DNA from: Penicillium oxalicum
Taxonomy: Eukaryota; Ascomycota; Eurotiomycetes; Eurotiales; Aspergillaceae
NCBI RefSeq assembly: GCF_001723175.1
Contig: NC_064654.1
Coordinates: 3,534,001-3,598,000 of the forward strand
DNA length: 64,000 bases
Direction of reading: 5' to 3'
Part shown: piece by piece, positions 42,085 through 54,623 of the stretch
How positions within the stretch are numbered: position 1 is the first letter of the stretch
How the letters are laid out: each line of letters opens with the position of its first letter
Translations under genes and position numbers: made by a program
The notes under the pieces: generated by a model
What the model was told of the DNA's origin: nothing
Seen by the model: the letters and a program-made list of their open reading frames with translations, nothing else
Databases searched by the model: none

Positions 42085-45068
42085 ATGCCACCGGATTATT
42101 CATCATCCTCGATAGCTTCTATTGCAAAAGGTCCGGTGGACCAGGTGACTGCATTGGCAACAAAACTGCCCCAAAGGCAGAATGAAATGCCGACTGAACC
42201 GTCTCTAAAACATGTTACGGAAATTCTGACGGAGATTAATCTCTGCCTCGATCTCTCTTCAGATGCAATGATTCTATCGGACTCTGAGCGGGTGAAACTC
42301 GACTCTATCGCGACTGGGCTGTGGAACTCCTGTCGTGAGCGAGTCACAGCAGCTTACCTGAATGACAATTACGCAACGACAATGATCTGTGGGGGTAGGT
42401 AATGTTTACTATGACATGCTGAAGATGAGCTGAAGACCTTTTCCCCAGTACTTGCCGCTACCATCGCTTTTCTCAACCTCGCGTCGCCTTTCACTCGTTC
42501 AGGTCAGTGAAATCTACCACCTGTATCATATAAAGTAGGCCAGCGCTAAATTACTTCTTCCTTCTCAATGACAGGCTTTCTGAGGGCTTGCGAGCCCGCT
42601 TTCGAGGCTGCACGGATTTGCATTGGTAATTGACATCCGTCCCTGAGGGCAGATGAAGGCTGACACCTTGGAAGACAACAGTCAGCTTGAAAGTGCCCTT
42701 CGAATCCTGAGGTCACTCGCAAGGCGACTAGACACTGTTAACAAGCATGTCCCATCCGTTGACAAATATCTACTGGACTCGGTCTCAGCCGAGTACCACA
42801 TGCTTCGAGCATATTTGGTATTTGTCACTTTGCGTTGACATTTATTCGTTGACTAACTGCAGATTTTTTGCAGGCTTGGAAACAAGGGAACACGGGCCTT
42901 GTTGATCATTTTCTCAACAAAATTCCACCAAATAGGGTAATCAGGAACCACTATGCCATCGCAGAGGGGTATCTTTATATTGGACGAAGTGAGTTGGAAG
43001 TCGGCCAGTATGATCACTCAATAAAATGGCTTGAACTTGCTCTATCACACCTATCCGCAATTAGAGATGGTGAGAAGTGGGTATGCGCAAATTTTGCATT
43101 GCACATCCATCACACACTAGGTTAGCCTATCTGTTTCTATCTCTTTGATTCTTGTGCAGACTTACTTACGCTCCACAGCGTGGGCATACATGGCTGCTGA
43201 AAGCTATGATCAAGTGAGAAATGAGATATCAGCACTGAGAACAGTAAGTGCAACTGCCCATTTTTCTAGTATGAGCTTTTTGGGCCTATCGTTGCTTTGA
43301 ATCTTTTGCGATTCTTGCCTCAATTCGTATGCCAAGTCTCGACACGGAGCCTGTCAGTACCTATCATCAGACACACTGATTATCTTGCAAGCAATACGAG
43401 AATGTGCCAGCAGTGCAAGTCCTGGAATTGGAATATATCCGTCGCAAGGTAGGATACTCGCGCCCGCCCGAACTTGCAGAAATTGCAGAGTATACGCGAG
43501 TCGCGGGGCTTCTGCTTGGCTGCACGGAGCACCATTCCCACGCTGCAGACTATCTGTAAGCTTCACATCTACAGTCAAGAGACAAGCAAGGCTAATTTTC
43601 TCAGGCTTCCGCTTACATGGCTATCCATGGAGCTTGAGCATCGGGAGACCGTGGACGAAGGAGGCATGCTTGACCTGGCGAGTGCAGGTACGTCGTTCGG
43701 CAGCATGCACTTGATAAAGGTCTATTTTCTCACGTATAGCAGTCCTAGATTGCACGAAAAATGCCCTCAAAAGACCAGACATGGTTCTTTCGGATTTTGC
43801 CCTGCAATCAGCCTGCGTGGAGTTATACAATTTGACTCTTTTTATATCGAACCTCTTTCCTGACACTGAGGCCGTAATGATCCTTGAAAACTCGCAAAAG
43901 GTTTGTCGATTGGACGAAGATGAAAATCGTAACTTCTGCGTACAAAGTCTCACTTCTTATGTGGTCCCAGGTTCTAGAGCTCGCTAAGCAACATATTGAG
44001 ACTCGTCGAGGAGCAAATGATGAGCACGAGTACGTGAGCGGCACTGAAACTCCAGCGTTGGAATTGACATCATCCCAAATTGATTTTGTTGCTTGCCAAT
44101 TTCTTTTCCTCGAGATCAGCATACGTGACCAGCTCGTGCAATCCTGTAGTGATGAAGGAGTTCAGGTAAGATCCAGTTGAAGGATAAGTCCCCGACCAAG
44201 AGGCTCATATCCTACAGCGTGAGCACTACAAGAAGATCCTCGAGGCCATCAAGTCGATTCATCTACTCTCGCACAAAGCTCACACTCGGGCTGTAATAGA
44301 CGACGAAACTTCTCGCACTCTCGGCATTAGTCAATTCGAAGCCGTCATCGCGCTGAAAGAATGGGGCGCTGTGCCCGAGATCCTCAGCAAAAGCGAACAA
44401 TACCTTGACGTCCCACTTTTTGAATACTTCATGAACTGCATTCTACAATCTGCCATGCCTGCACCATTATCGGCAAGTAGTCTTCACGTAGGTATCACGA
44501 ATTACGTTGTTTGATTTGTCATGGACACTGACCTTGGGTCCAGTCACTTTTAAGCATCGGGAGGGAGCGTGTGACAACGACCATGCCCACCCGCAGCTAC
44601 ACGGAAGTACTACCTACTTGTCTGAAAAATTTATATACGTTTGCACTGGCTGCTGCCAGATCGTCAGCTCTTCCGCAGTTCATAGAGGATGTCGAGGCGC
44701 CGACGTCTTCAGATTACTACTGGATGGCCGAATATGCCGTTGACGAGATGCTGTCTTTGGCTGCTGGCAAGCTGGATTCCGAACCAAGAGACCGGAGCCA
44801 GGAGCCCAACACTCATCCCAACATGAACGAACTTACATCATCTGCGTCCTCCCGTATAGCTAACAGACGGCAACTGCATCCCGTCAAGGAGCTCGAGTAC
44901 CTCGCGACTTGCACGTTCAACCAAGCAATGGACTTTTACTCCGCAGAAGACGATGAAGCTTGTTTACGCTGGGCTGAAAAGGCAGGGCAACTTGCAAAGC
45001 TGATGGGCACTTCACAGGGTGATTATCTGATGACTTTGTTCGAGGACCGACTTGGAGGCTTGTTTTAG
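42085..45068 (+). CDS. spo22: Meiosis protein Spo22/Zip4-like (TPR scaffold of the ZMM group)
   Basis: Twelve exons: 42085-42394, 42449-42502, 42575-42625, 42675-42817, 42874-43120, 43179-43243, 43392-43555, 43605-43687, 43743-43900, 43971-44165, 44218-44487 and 44544-45068, giving 754 residues with every junction in frame. The protein is almost all helical, TPR-like repeats, for example GFLRACEPAFEAARICI, NHYAIAEGYLYIGRSELEVG, SIKWLELALSHLSAIRDGEK and the C-terminal LEYLATCTFNQAMDFYSAED, the most conserved part of the SPO22/ZIP4 family. In yeasts and plants this protein links synaptonemal-complex assembly to class I crossovers. An intact copy suggests the fungus retains meiosis. The fourth exon uses an AAG acceptor (42672-42674), chosen because it keeps frame and joins ICIDNSQLESALRIL. 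The structure is intron-rich, so errors of a few residues are possible. Confidence 0.85.
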
Positions 45069-45869
45069 GATTAGAATGGTTACCTGGAACCCCCTGGAGA
45101 TCATTTTTGATCCATTGTCCTTTGCGACATAGTACTAGGTGTTATCACTAACAGGAGCGTCTCCCTACATTTAAGGCTCTGTATTCTATCTTTCATTGTT
45201 CTTATTATCCTGGGCAATGATTCGCAGGACAAGGGAAAAGAGACAAAAAAAGATCGCTTCAGAGAATCTCAAAACTGAGTTCTCGGGTAGACATATACCT
45301 GATTCCAATCCAATCCAGTGGTCCTATTGACACACCAGGAGTGAGAGCTGTGATGAAGCGATAGTCAAAACTAAGAATCAGGATTTAAGTCGTGGGCAAT
45401 TCGCTCTTTGAAATAGAAATTATGTTGAAACGTACAAAAACAATCATCACAAGGGAATCCTCGCGGCTTGCGCTTCAGGCTTTGGGGGCCTCAACCAGTG
45501 TGCTAAATAATGTGGGTATCATCGGAATTGAAGTTTTGGTGGTAGGGGATTCAGGCAAAGGGAATGACGCCAAGACGAATGCACCCTTGATATCCCTTTT
45601 CAAGCCAGTGGAACGAGGAAAACCGTGGACCGGCAAACCCATGCAACGAAAGCCGAAGACTTGATTTCGAAAACATCAAGTGCGCTTGAAAAACAGCGGA
45701 GAAGAGAAATGTTCAGTGGGATGTCACTGAGAATTGGTGATTCTTTTCGAAAATAAAAAAATTCAGACGAATGCTGAGTGTTGAAATGATTGGCAAAGAC
45801 TGATAGGCCATTCTCCATTTGATCCACAGTCAAAAGGAACAAGCCCAAAGTCAGGACGCGCGATGATCA
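45069..45869. other. 0.8 kb convergent intergenic region
   Basis: Between the spo22 and WD40 gene stops. The plus-strand frame 45392-45664 (90 codons) lacks recognisable features and is probably chance. Confidence 0.5.
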
Positions 45870-48800
45870 TTAGTCCGCAGTGGCATCATAAGAGCGGCAC
45901 CTTGAGACCTGGCGCACGGATTTCTGTCGCAGCGAAGGAGTAGAAGGCACATGACGTGGTTGACGTGTTGGACGCGGTGACACAGATTGGCTAACATCTG
46001 GTGGCCTGTCCAGATCTTTGCCGCTACTGTCAGTTTCCGTCTCAGTACTTTCGTCGCTCCTGTCTCGATTGCCAAGGGCTCGCAAGGTAGCTGTGAGTTC
46101 TCTCTCGAGCTCCTTCTGTGCATGAGGGTGCTTTCTCGAAACATGCAGCTTCTTCCGATATGCTCGTAGAGTTCGACAAAGCTGTTCAGTAGACATATCC
46201 AAACTACCAAAGTCGCTGCGACCCAATGTTTTTGTTCGCGAGCGGAACTCCGCTGAAGAGCGGCGATTGCTGCTTCTTGAGGTGCTTGACTGGGCAGGTG
46301 TGGGCGTATGAGACTTCGTCCGGGGACTGACTGGCGACGGGGATCGTCGCATTGTGTCGTTCAGAGCCAGGGAGGTTGAAGAGCGAGAGTACGGTGGCGA
46401 GGGTGTCTCGGTGCGGGCGCCTTTTTGAGAAATTGACGGGTTCAAAGAAAGTCTGGATGTTTTTCTAGCCAGCGTCGGGGAATATGCACGAGCTGGTGTT
46501 GGTGTCCCCAAGGGACTGGAAATGTCCGGCCGCTGGAAGCCAGCTAGCTCGCTTCGCGAAAGCACTTTTCGCAGGGGTGGCTTAGCTGCGGCCGGTTCTT
46601 TGACCGGGCCATCATCGTCTCGAAACGCTTGATTAATTTCAGGAGAGAAACATGGCTGCACGGACAGATTCCAGATCATCAACAGTCCGTCGAGACCAGC
46701 AGTGATCAAATTTCGCTTGCCCGGTTGACCACTGTCGGAATCGTTATACGGCTGCTGAAGGAGCACATCGGTGACTCCCTCCGTGTGCCCGAATTCACCG
46801 GTGAGCAAACAGTCTTTTTCCAGATCATATACTCGAATCGACTTGTCGGTGGTGGAAACCCCAATGAGAAGCTTGGGACACTTGTCGGGGATCTCAGTTG
46901 TGATTATCAAGGAGCTCATTACCACCGCGTCATTTGCCTCGGAGTCCGAGGCACGAAAGCTGTGTAGTTGCCGGCCAGACGGAATGTCGAATTTAAAAAT
47001 GCAGCGGTCCATGCTTGAGATGTATAGGGTATTCGAGTCATCGGGACTCAAGGCCATGGATACAGGCGACGCCTTCAGAGTTATGACCTTGGTGATCAGA
47101 TAGGCAAAACATGTGATGCCCTCTTCCTCCCTGGTCGCACGCTCGCGGATGACGACAGTGCGATCTCCAGAGCTCGAAAGGAGCTTTTGACCATCGTTGA
47201 GAAAGAGAACCTGTCCCACGGCACCCACATGTTCGTCCATGGTCTGCGTCAGCTGCAAGTTCGACTCGGATTTCAGGAACAGCTGCACCATTCGATCACG
47301 GCCAGCACTGGCCACCAGCCAGCAGTCTTCCACCTTTTGAAGAGCGAGATCTGTGATCTCAGCCCCGTGGGCACGTATTTCCTCAGTGCATTCCCAACTT
47401 CCCCCCAGATAAAGTCTGTAGTGGAAAAATGAGCTGGTCAACTTTGTTTGGACTCCAAAAAGCACGAGACACACGAGAGACCAACCTGACAACTCCGTAT
47501 TTGTCCCCGGCCACAAACCAATCTGCATTGTCTGACGCCCTCAGAACCTTCAATTCGTTCGAGACATCCTCTTCTCCAGCGATGCTTTGCTCTACTGTCA
47601 CTGTTCTCGAAAGAAGACACTTCCCACTCAAGTCCCAGAAATTCACTGAACCATTGCGAGACCATGAAAAAATGTCTGCTCCCAGGATGTTGGGCGTTCT
47701 GAGCGCACGGATGCCCAGGACAGGGTCTCGATGTGCTGATATGCAAGCTATTCCGCGGTCCAGCTCGCCCTCCTCTGGAAGATCCGTGATGGGGTAGACC
47801 TGGATCTCTCGCGTTGCTTCTACCGTGACCAGGTATGACGAGACTGCGCCCATGCAGACAAGCGCGGGATTTCTGGCGTTTCTGGTCATTGCTGTTTTAT
47901 CGGTCCGGGATGGAGGGACAGATAAATCAGGTGACGGAGATCGCAGCTCTTCAAAAGTGAGGCGTTGCACTCGCCTGTCACGGCCGCCGATCCATATTGT
48001 CTCTTGGTCCAGGTCCACCGCTACGGAGGTGATGGCAAAGTCTACCTGTCTGGCCACGGATAACCGCTGGGACGCCTCACGGTCGTCCAGAAAACAGACG
48101 GCGCCTGATTCAGTTCCCAGTACAGCCTCTCGTTCGGAGATGCCGCCGATACATGTGAACGTGTGATCACTCAGTTGTCCAAGAATGCAATTTCGCCCCG
48201 AAAGAGCTTTGGGAACCGGGCTGGATGACGAAGTTCCATCAACGATCAACCTGGACTTTGTTGGCGACGCGGGCCGTATAATCGGCAGCCTCCAAACTTT
48301 GACGTGACGGACCCCGACAGTGACCAACGCCAGGCCCACCCAGCGAATCTCGCGTACAATTGATGTGCATTTGTTTGTAGAGTGCAGTTTGGCAAGCCCA
48401 TTCTTCAAATTGATGGACCAGATGAAGAGAAACCCATCATTGGGATTGCCGAGAGTGGCCAAGTACTGCGAATCTGGGCTGAAGGCGAGACTGCAAACTC
48501 CAAAGGTGTGTTCCGTGATGATGGACAGTGGCACGTCAGGCGAAGAATCCAAGGCGGTCGAGAAAAGAAGCACTCGCGGATTGTATCCAGTCTCACCCAC
48601 AGCCAAAAACCGGCCATTGGGGCTAATTGCGACGCATGTCACGGCCTTGACCCTCTCTCGCGAGGACCACGTGCGCGGACTTCCATTATCCGCCGGGTCA
48701 TTTGATGGTGAGCTGTTGGGCAGTGTGAGATGTGGGTTTGAACGAATGTGGGCGAGGGAACGTGAGCGAGGGTCTGGAGTCACTGGCGGAGTGGATTGAT

Positions 48801-49134
48801 TGTAGAAGGAGATGGTGGGATTGATGCTCGTTGCTGCTGGACGGGCTCGGAAGAATCGCTGAGACACATTGCCGTCATCGTCGACTTCCGCGAGGACGGC
48901 GGCGGAGCCCGCACACAGTGCGAATCTACGACTCGATTCATGGCTGGAGAAGCCATTGGGCGTTGAGCTGGTGGTGCCCAGCACGGTCTGGAGGGACAAT
49001 GCAGAGATATGAGACGGCTTGCTCGGTGATCGAGCCCCCGGTCGCAGCACGGGCGAGTTGGACGGCGTGATTCTGAGCGAGGATCCTGGACCGACGAGCT
49101 TCGACTTCGTGCTGAGGGGCGCCGTGGTGGCCAT
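45870..49134 (-). CDS. WD40 repeat protein of the WDR62/MABP1 type
   Basis: Two exons, 49134-47486 and 47415-45870, giving 1064 residues; the junction reads GVVRLYLGGSWECTEEIRAH. The N-terminal 150 residues are S/P-rich. At least ten WD-type repeats follow in two blocks, recognisable from AVTCVAISPNGRFLAVGET, GVCSLAFSPDSQYLATLG, ITDLALQKVEDCWLVASAGR and AVGQVLFLNDGQKLLSSSGD. The last 250 residues are disordered, with SPSPVSPRTK-type repeats and a basic helix (LCRTLRAYRKKLHVSRKHPH). The arrangement, two propellers then a disordered tail, matches WDR62 and MABP1, MAP-kinase (JNK) scaffolds and spindle-pole proteins of animals. Fungal members are uncharacterised; a scaffold role is inference. 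Confidence 0.85.
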
Positions 49135-50485
49135 CGCCTCGGGGGACTAGGAGAGGCGAAAGGTCAGAGTCCCCAGAGTGCGCAAGGTCTAAGCATTTCA
49201 CGGCGGACGCATTCGAAGCAATTGCGTGTCCGGACCGCGTGCTTCCAGGGTCTTCTGCTGAGTTACAGGGACCTCCAACAATCAGGCGAAATTGCAGCGG
49301 CCAGTGGGGATGGAATGCGATAACGGATTGATGTGGGGAAGCTCGTGGTGATTGCTGTGATCGAGTGTCGATGGCCACTCCCCGATGACTCTCTTTGGAT
49401 TTGGAGATCGAGTGAGAACGGACGTGGACCGATGAACGACTCAAAGATGACCAAATCTCAGAGGTGATCCAATTGGTCTCGAGATGGTGACGAGAAGACT
49501 GGGGGAGGCACAATGCGCCCGAGGCGAGAATGTGTTCAGGTACGGGTTTCAGTCGCCGTTAGATAAATTCACGTCAACATCCTCAAAACCCCGTCCCGAA
49601 GTGGTGCGGGAAAACAGTAGGAGGCATGGAGCTCCATTCCACGCGGCTCCACCAGCGCTGATCATTCCAGCCTCTTCACGAGAATCCAAACGAGCATACC
49701 TTGGAGCTAGTGTCATATGATTCCGACACGGGGACTGGTCGCGCTGAACAGGATTGACTTTACTGTACTACAAGCGATACACTGGCTCTGCTGGATCACC
49801 TTTAGGTCGAAACGACTACGACCACCTTGGATCGCATCCCCCATGAACTTGCTGGAGGTATGTAGCCGGGGGAAGAATGTAGTGGTTGTCTCAAAAACTC
49901 CATGTCCCCCCGAGTCCCCCACGGAGAAGGTGGATAGAGCACGATACTACTAAGTAAATAGATCGTCGCTGATAGCCATCACAGTCAGAAACTTGCTTCC
50001 TCCAATCAACGTATTGAGGAACAACAGATGCGGTAGGGACTCTTGGGGTTCCCCAATTGGCAGCCTTGAGGTCTTCGTTGGAACGCCAAATATTTGGGAT
50101 GAATGGCTTTTTTTATACTACTCTCACGCAGCTCGGCACTTTTGGTTCTATGGTGGCTTTTGATACACGCGGGGTTCAGAATCATACGCTATCCAGTCAC
50201 CTGGAAAGTAATTGCATGTCTCCGTAGATATCTCTTATTTATTCAGATAGCTCTTTTTCTGGCGATAGGTATCACACTAGCAGCAGCAGCTCATCTCGTG
50301 GAATTCCAGGTCCCTCGCTGGGCCGGTGCCTGGTGGATATGATGCCTTGTACCTGAGGCTGCCAGCCGTATCTTATCGCCACCGCCGATTTTATTTCGCA
50401 ATCCATCGACTCCAATCTGCCCATCTGCATTCGCGCTGCGTGGTGCTTCGAGCCGATTTAGAAATTTTGGTCTATCAACCCCAGT
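49135..50485. other. 1.35 kb divergent promoter region
   Basis: Head-to-head spacer between the WD40 gene and rrg9. Contains a hydrophobic 79-codon frame at 50103-50342 (plus), ending 143 bp before rrg9, that has no sequence feature beyond hydrophobicity and is not called as a gene. Confidence 0.5.
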
Positions 50486-51319
50486 ATGGCAACCCAATGT
50501 ATGGCCTCGTCCAAGGTGGCCTTGCCTTCGTTTCTCCGAAGAGTTTTCCAATCTGAGTTCAATTCCTGTCATGGACCTCGCTCGTCTCTCAACCTCCATG
50601 GCTCCCGTTCCTCGAAACAGCTGCCACGACGACCTTTCTCCTCCAGTGTTAGGATTCGCCAACTCCAGATAACTCCATCTCCCGAAATCATCGCAACATC
50701 AGCCCCATCGTCTTCCGCCCCTCAGCCCTCTCCTCCTGCGACAACCTCCTCACCCGCCGCTGGTTTGAGTTCGAGTCCCAGTACGATCGCGGAATCACCC
50801 TCCGATCGATCCGGTCGCGTCGGGCACAAATCGGGCTCTACGAAAGGGAGGGCGGGAAGTAAGTCAGCGAAGCGGGATTCAGAACGAACGATCTCGGGAA
50901 AGGGGAACAAGGCAGATCAGTCCAAGTCGGTCCCCAAGGTCATGTTGAAGGCGGAACCCTGGCGGATTCAAAAAGATGCCCTGGAAAAGAAATTCCCACA
51001 AGGGTGGAATCCTCCCAAGAGACTGTCGCCTGATGCGCTTGAGGGTATTCGACATCTACATGCCACCGCCCCGGAACAGTTCACGACCGCCGTCCTGGCG
51101 GAGGAATTCAAAGTCTCTCCGGAGGCCATCCGCCGTATCTTGAAGAGCCGGTGGAGGCCATCCGAGACGGAGGCAGAGACCCGTCGCAAGCGATGGGAGA
51201 AGCGCCACGAACGAATTTGGAGTCGTATGGCTGAGCTCGGTCTTCGGCCATCAACTAAAGCTTCCCGCCCATACTCCGATGCCAACACACTATACAAGCC
51301 GGGAGAGAGAGAGTTCTAG
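50486..51319 (+). CDS. rrg9: Required for respiratory growth protein 9, mitochondrial (neugrin-like)
   Basis: Single exon, 277 residues. The N-terminus is basic and rich in S and R (FQSEFNSCHG to SSKQLPRRPFSSSVRIRQL), a typical mitochondrial presequence with an RPFSSS cleavage-like site. A disordered S/P/T-rich linker follows. The conserved domain is at 165-255: AEPWRIQKDALEKKFPQGWN, PPKRLSPDALEGIRHLHA and FTTAVLAEEFKVSPEAIRRI then LKSRWRP, a helix-turn-helix-like unit shared by yeast Rrg9 and animal neugrin. Yeast Rrg9 is needed for respiration and mitochondrial genome upkeep; neugrin binds 16S rRNA in the mitochondrial matrix. By analogy this protein likely acts on mitochondrial rRNA or ribosome assembly. 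The length fits fungal Rrg9. Confidence 0.9.
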   Translation: MATQCMASSKVALPSFLRRVFQSEFNSCHGPRSSLNLHGSRSSKQLPRRPFSSSVRIRQLQITPSPEIIATSAPSSSAPQPSPPATTSSPAAGLSSSPSTIAESPSDRSGRVGHKSGSTKGRAGSKSAKRDSERTISGKGNKADQSKSVPKVMLKAEPWRIQKDALEKKFPQGWNPPKRLSPDALEGIRHLHATAPEQFTTAVLAEEFKVSPEAIRRILKSRWRPSETEAETRRKRWEKRHERIWSRMAELGLRPSTKASRPYSDANTLYKPGEREF

Positions 51320-51988
51320 GGGCGAGGATCAAAGCACGGTCCTAAGTTCAAAGCTAGTCAGAGCGCTCAAGATGGACATCACTACGCAAGACAGTATTTT
51401 TTATCTTGTTTTCGCCAAATCATAGTGTCACCTGACGACCGTGATCTGTTCTTCATGGCCATACTTGGCGCCTAGTTGCGTCTGTGTACATCAGTCTGTG
51501 GAGAAAGACGCATCTTCTTGTACATACCAAAGCTGGCATTAGAGTCAGCTACTTTATTTTAATCTATGCTCGAGTCTCGAGTTGCATTCTCCTACAGAAA
51601 CTGAGTCTTCCAGCTTAAGAGAATATCAACCATGGACAATACCGCCTCTTCAGGAGAAAGGGGAGTGGGTCCGAATCGATAGCGGCGGGTGTCGATGGAG
51701 CCGGTCAGCTTGAGAGCTCTCCATCTCAAAGAGAGAGAGAGAGAGAGGACGCCCGCCACCACAAACTCTCTCGTCCCTTCACCCCGAGACCGTGCGTGTG
51801 GTCCTTTCTTTTGAATCGATACTGCCGTTGATTCCCCGTGGTATGCACTGCTCAATCTAGAAGTATGCGATCTTGAGCGTGCTGCTCGGGGCGCAACCAT
51901 TCCCCTCGACTCCGTCCCCGCAACCTCCAACCCGCGTAACTCAATTCCGACTCCGGGCCGTCTCGAGACCGCTGACTGTCGCATTGCC
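51320..51988. other. Spacer upstream of rgp1
   Basis: 0.67 kb between two plus-strand genes. Contains an AG-repeat of about nine units at 51730-51748, probably in the rgp1 leader. No gene is seen. Confidence 0.5.
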
Positions 51989-54623
51989 ATGTCGTCAAAT
52001 ATCCAAGTCTTTGTCAGGTGGAAGGATCAGAATATCTTCGCTGGAGAGAACGTGGAATGCACAATCACGTTCAAAAATGTGGCAGACAGCGCCTCTGAAT
52101 CGGGTCACGGAGACACTGGCCACCAACGAAAGCTGTCTCGAAGCGCGAACCTCCCAGCGACTTCCGGCTCCGACTCGTTCTTCTCGTTAAAATCTCCACA
52201 TGCATTGTTTTCGGGAAGACGGTCATATTCGATCAGCTCCCAGAGGAAACCCTTCCACCGGACCGCATCGTCCTTGAATTCCACAATCCCCCCATCCAAC
52301 AGCTTCCCGCCAACCAGTACACCGTCTACGCCTCGGAGTTGGCAACCGGGTCACAATCACAAACGGTCGGTATCGATTCTCTCTATTGACAGCGAAGGAT
52401 TCCCAGAAAAAGCGCCGCCGGCCCAGAATCAGGGACGGGCCAGACCAGCTCGAGGTCATGGTCGCTCAGCCAGTCTACAAGTGGTCCCGAGGAGGAATGA
52501 GAGCTACGATGAGTCCATGCGCAAAGGTGAGAGCATATTCAGGTTGATGTTGATGTGATTGCCGTGTCTCACGCTTCGGGGGGTGTGATAGTGGGAAGAA
52601 CGGCTCTGAGAAGTCCTTCACTTGCCGAATCGCCAAATGAATCCACCGCAGCAAATCTGAGAGTTGACACTGCGCAAGTCAGACGAGGCAGTCGACCCGA
52701 CTCTCATGCGACGAGTCCAGTTGCTTCGACGGTACCAACGCGTGGTCCTGCACGACGGGCGCAGCTTCCTGCATTTGATTTCAGGTTTCCCCCAGCGTCA
52801 CCGACGACCGATTCACACGGTGCGCGCCCGCCTCTCTCTCCTTCTCCGCGATCGCCCGAACGACCTCCTTCGGCCAAATCACCGGCCAAAGATGCAGCCA
52901 CGCTAGCTGCACCGTCACATCAACAAGTGGCCCGGATCATTTCAGCCACGAGTGTGAATGGGAGTAGCCGGAGTAGTGGCGAGTTCTACTCCGTCAGTGA
53001 TCACTCCAGCGAGACTTTGGCATCAGAATACTCCACTCAGGCCCAAGCTGTGCGAACTCCGCCTCCTTCTAGGCATGCCCGGCATTATTCAACTGTTGTG
53101 AGCTCTTCCAGACCCACCGATAGTCAAGCGCTACTCATGGGTTATGCGCAAATTAGTGCATCCTTCACCGTGGACGGGTCCCTCGTGAATCAATCAGTCT
53201 TTGACGAAACCAAGCGCAAAGGAGTCGTTGGCGGCCAGACGGGCACCGGTGGCGTTCCTGGTCGACCGGGCCCTGCGAGTGGTGATCGCTCGCGCAAAAG
53301 CGGTGGCTTTTGGGGGTCTTTGAAGTGGAATGTGATTGAAGAGTCGATCAGTGGGCTTTTGTCAAACAACGAGCTCGACGGTCTCCGAGATATGCGAGGA
53401 GTTGCCTCATCCCGATCTATTCCCTTGCTCTCCACGCCGCAGTCGCTTCTCTTTGTTGACCTGCGCCTCGCTCCGGGTGAGGAGCAATCATATTCATTTT
53501 CTTTCACACTTCCCAAGGGTCTCCCTGCCAGTCATAAGGGCAAGGCAATCAAGATTTCTTACAATCTCGTGATTGGTACTCAGCGACCCAGTGGTGCTAA
53601 TGAGGCGCAACGAGTGAATCGGATCAACATCCCATTCCGAGTCTACAGCGGCGTCAACGGTATGAATCCCTCCTCCCCAACAATCTGCACCTGGGTCTTC
53701 CCCTTCACCATTCCAGATGGTCTAACAGAAGAGTAGAAAGGGGAGATATTCTTGGTCATGACTTGATGTCCCCATACGTGATTCTTCGTGACGAAGCCAA
53801 AGTCCACAAGATTGGGCCTACGACACCGATCACTTCCAAAAAGCAGAGCATCGGTGGTGGAGTATGGCAATCCGCGGGGGATTTTCTGTCCTATGTGGAC
53901 GAAATTCTCGAGCAGCGTGCACGCTCAAACTCCCTCTATCCTCCAGGAGCTACCCCCCAAAGACGGTCTAGTTTCGACGGTCCTCCTGCGCATGCCTTGT
54001 CATGCAAGGACATTATTGATTTTGCTATTCTTCGAAGTAACCAGGCGGTGCAGTCACGGCGCAGCCCCAATCGCTTCGAGATTGCACGTGATGGTCAGCG
54101 GATTGCCGTGGTGGTGTTGAATCGCCCAGTCCACAGGTTGGGAGAGACGGTGATCGCCACGATCGACTTTGGTGACGCTGCCATTCCATGTTATGCGGTC
54201 CGAGCCTCGCTCGAGACGTCGGAGAAAGTGACGCCAACGATTGCCGTGCGCTCGAGTGCGAGCATCCACCGCACCACGCGCAAGATCCACGCGTCCCTCT
54301 TTGAGAATACTTTGTTTGCAACGCGGGTGGTCTTTAGTCCCGCGATTCCCATTTCCGCTACGCCCACCATTCTGACCAGCGGCGTGACTCTGGACTGGGA
54401 TTTGCGCTTTGAGTTTGTCACGCCGAAACTGAGTGGTGAATCGGGCCGGGGACTCACGGGGACTCAACTCCTCGAGACGACTTCTGCCGATGCCCGGGGC
54501 CGATTTTTGAATGCAGTGGAGCATCTGGGATGTGAATCTTTTGAAATTTCCATTCCCTTGACCGTGTATGGAGAGACGGTGCGCGAACAATTCCCGGAAG
54601 AGAATATCGGATATAGTATTTAG
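51989..54623 (+). CDS. rgp1: Rgp1, subunit of the Ric1-Rgp1 exchange factor for Ypt6/Rab6
   Basis: Three exons, 51989-52526, 52592-53659 and 53737-54623, giving 830 residues. It begins MSSNIQVFVRWKDQNIFAGE, the first strands of an arrestin-like fold. A long S/P/R-rich insert covers about 55-330. The conserved core resumes at GYAQISASFTVDGSLVN, then SLLFVDLRLAPGEEQSYSF, KIPYNLVIG-like KISYNLVIGTQRP, GHDLMSPYVILRDEAKV and NQAVQSRRSPNRFEIARDG, and ends with SFEISIPLTVYGETV. Rgp1 with Ric1 activates the Golgi GTPase Ypt6/Rab6 for endosome-to-Golgi retrieval. The second-intron acceptor at 53736 and the first-intron acceptor at 52591 were chosen by frame, TAG preference and protein continuity; nearby alternatives break frame. 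Confidence 0.9.

Noticed and set aside
42653..42674. A start codon at 42653 or a 22-base intron in spo22
   Set aside because: A 22-base intron is too short for fungi; using the AAG acceptor at 42672-42674 gives a 49-base intron and restores the conserved helix.
50103..50342. 79-codon hydrophobic frame upstream of rrg9
   Set aside because: Hydrophobicity alone follows from T-rich DNA; no homology, and it lies in a promoter region.
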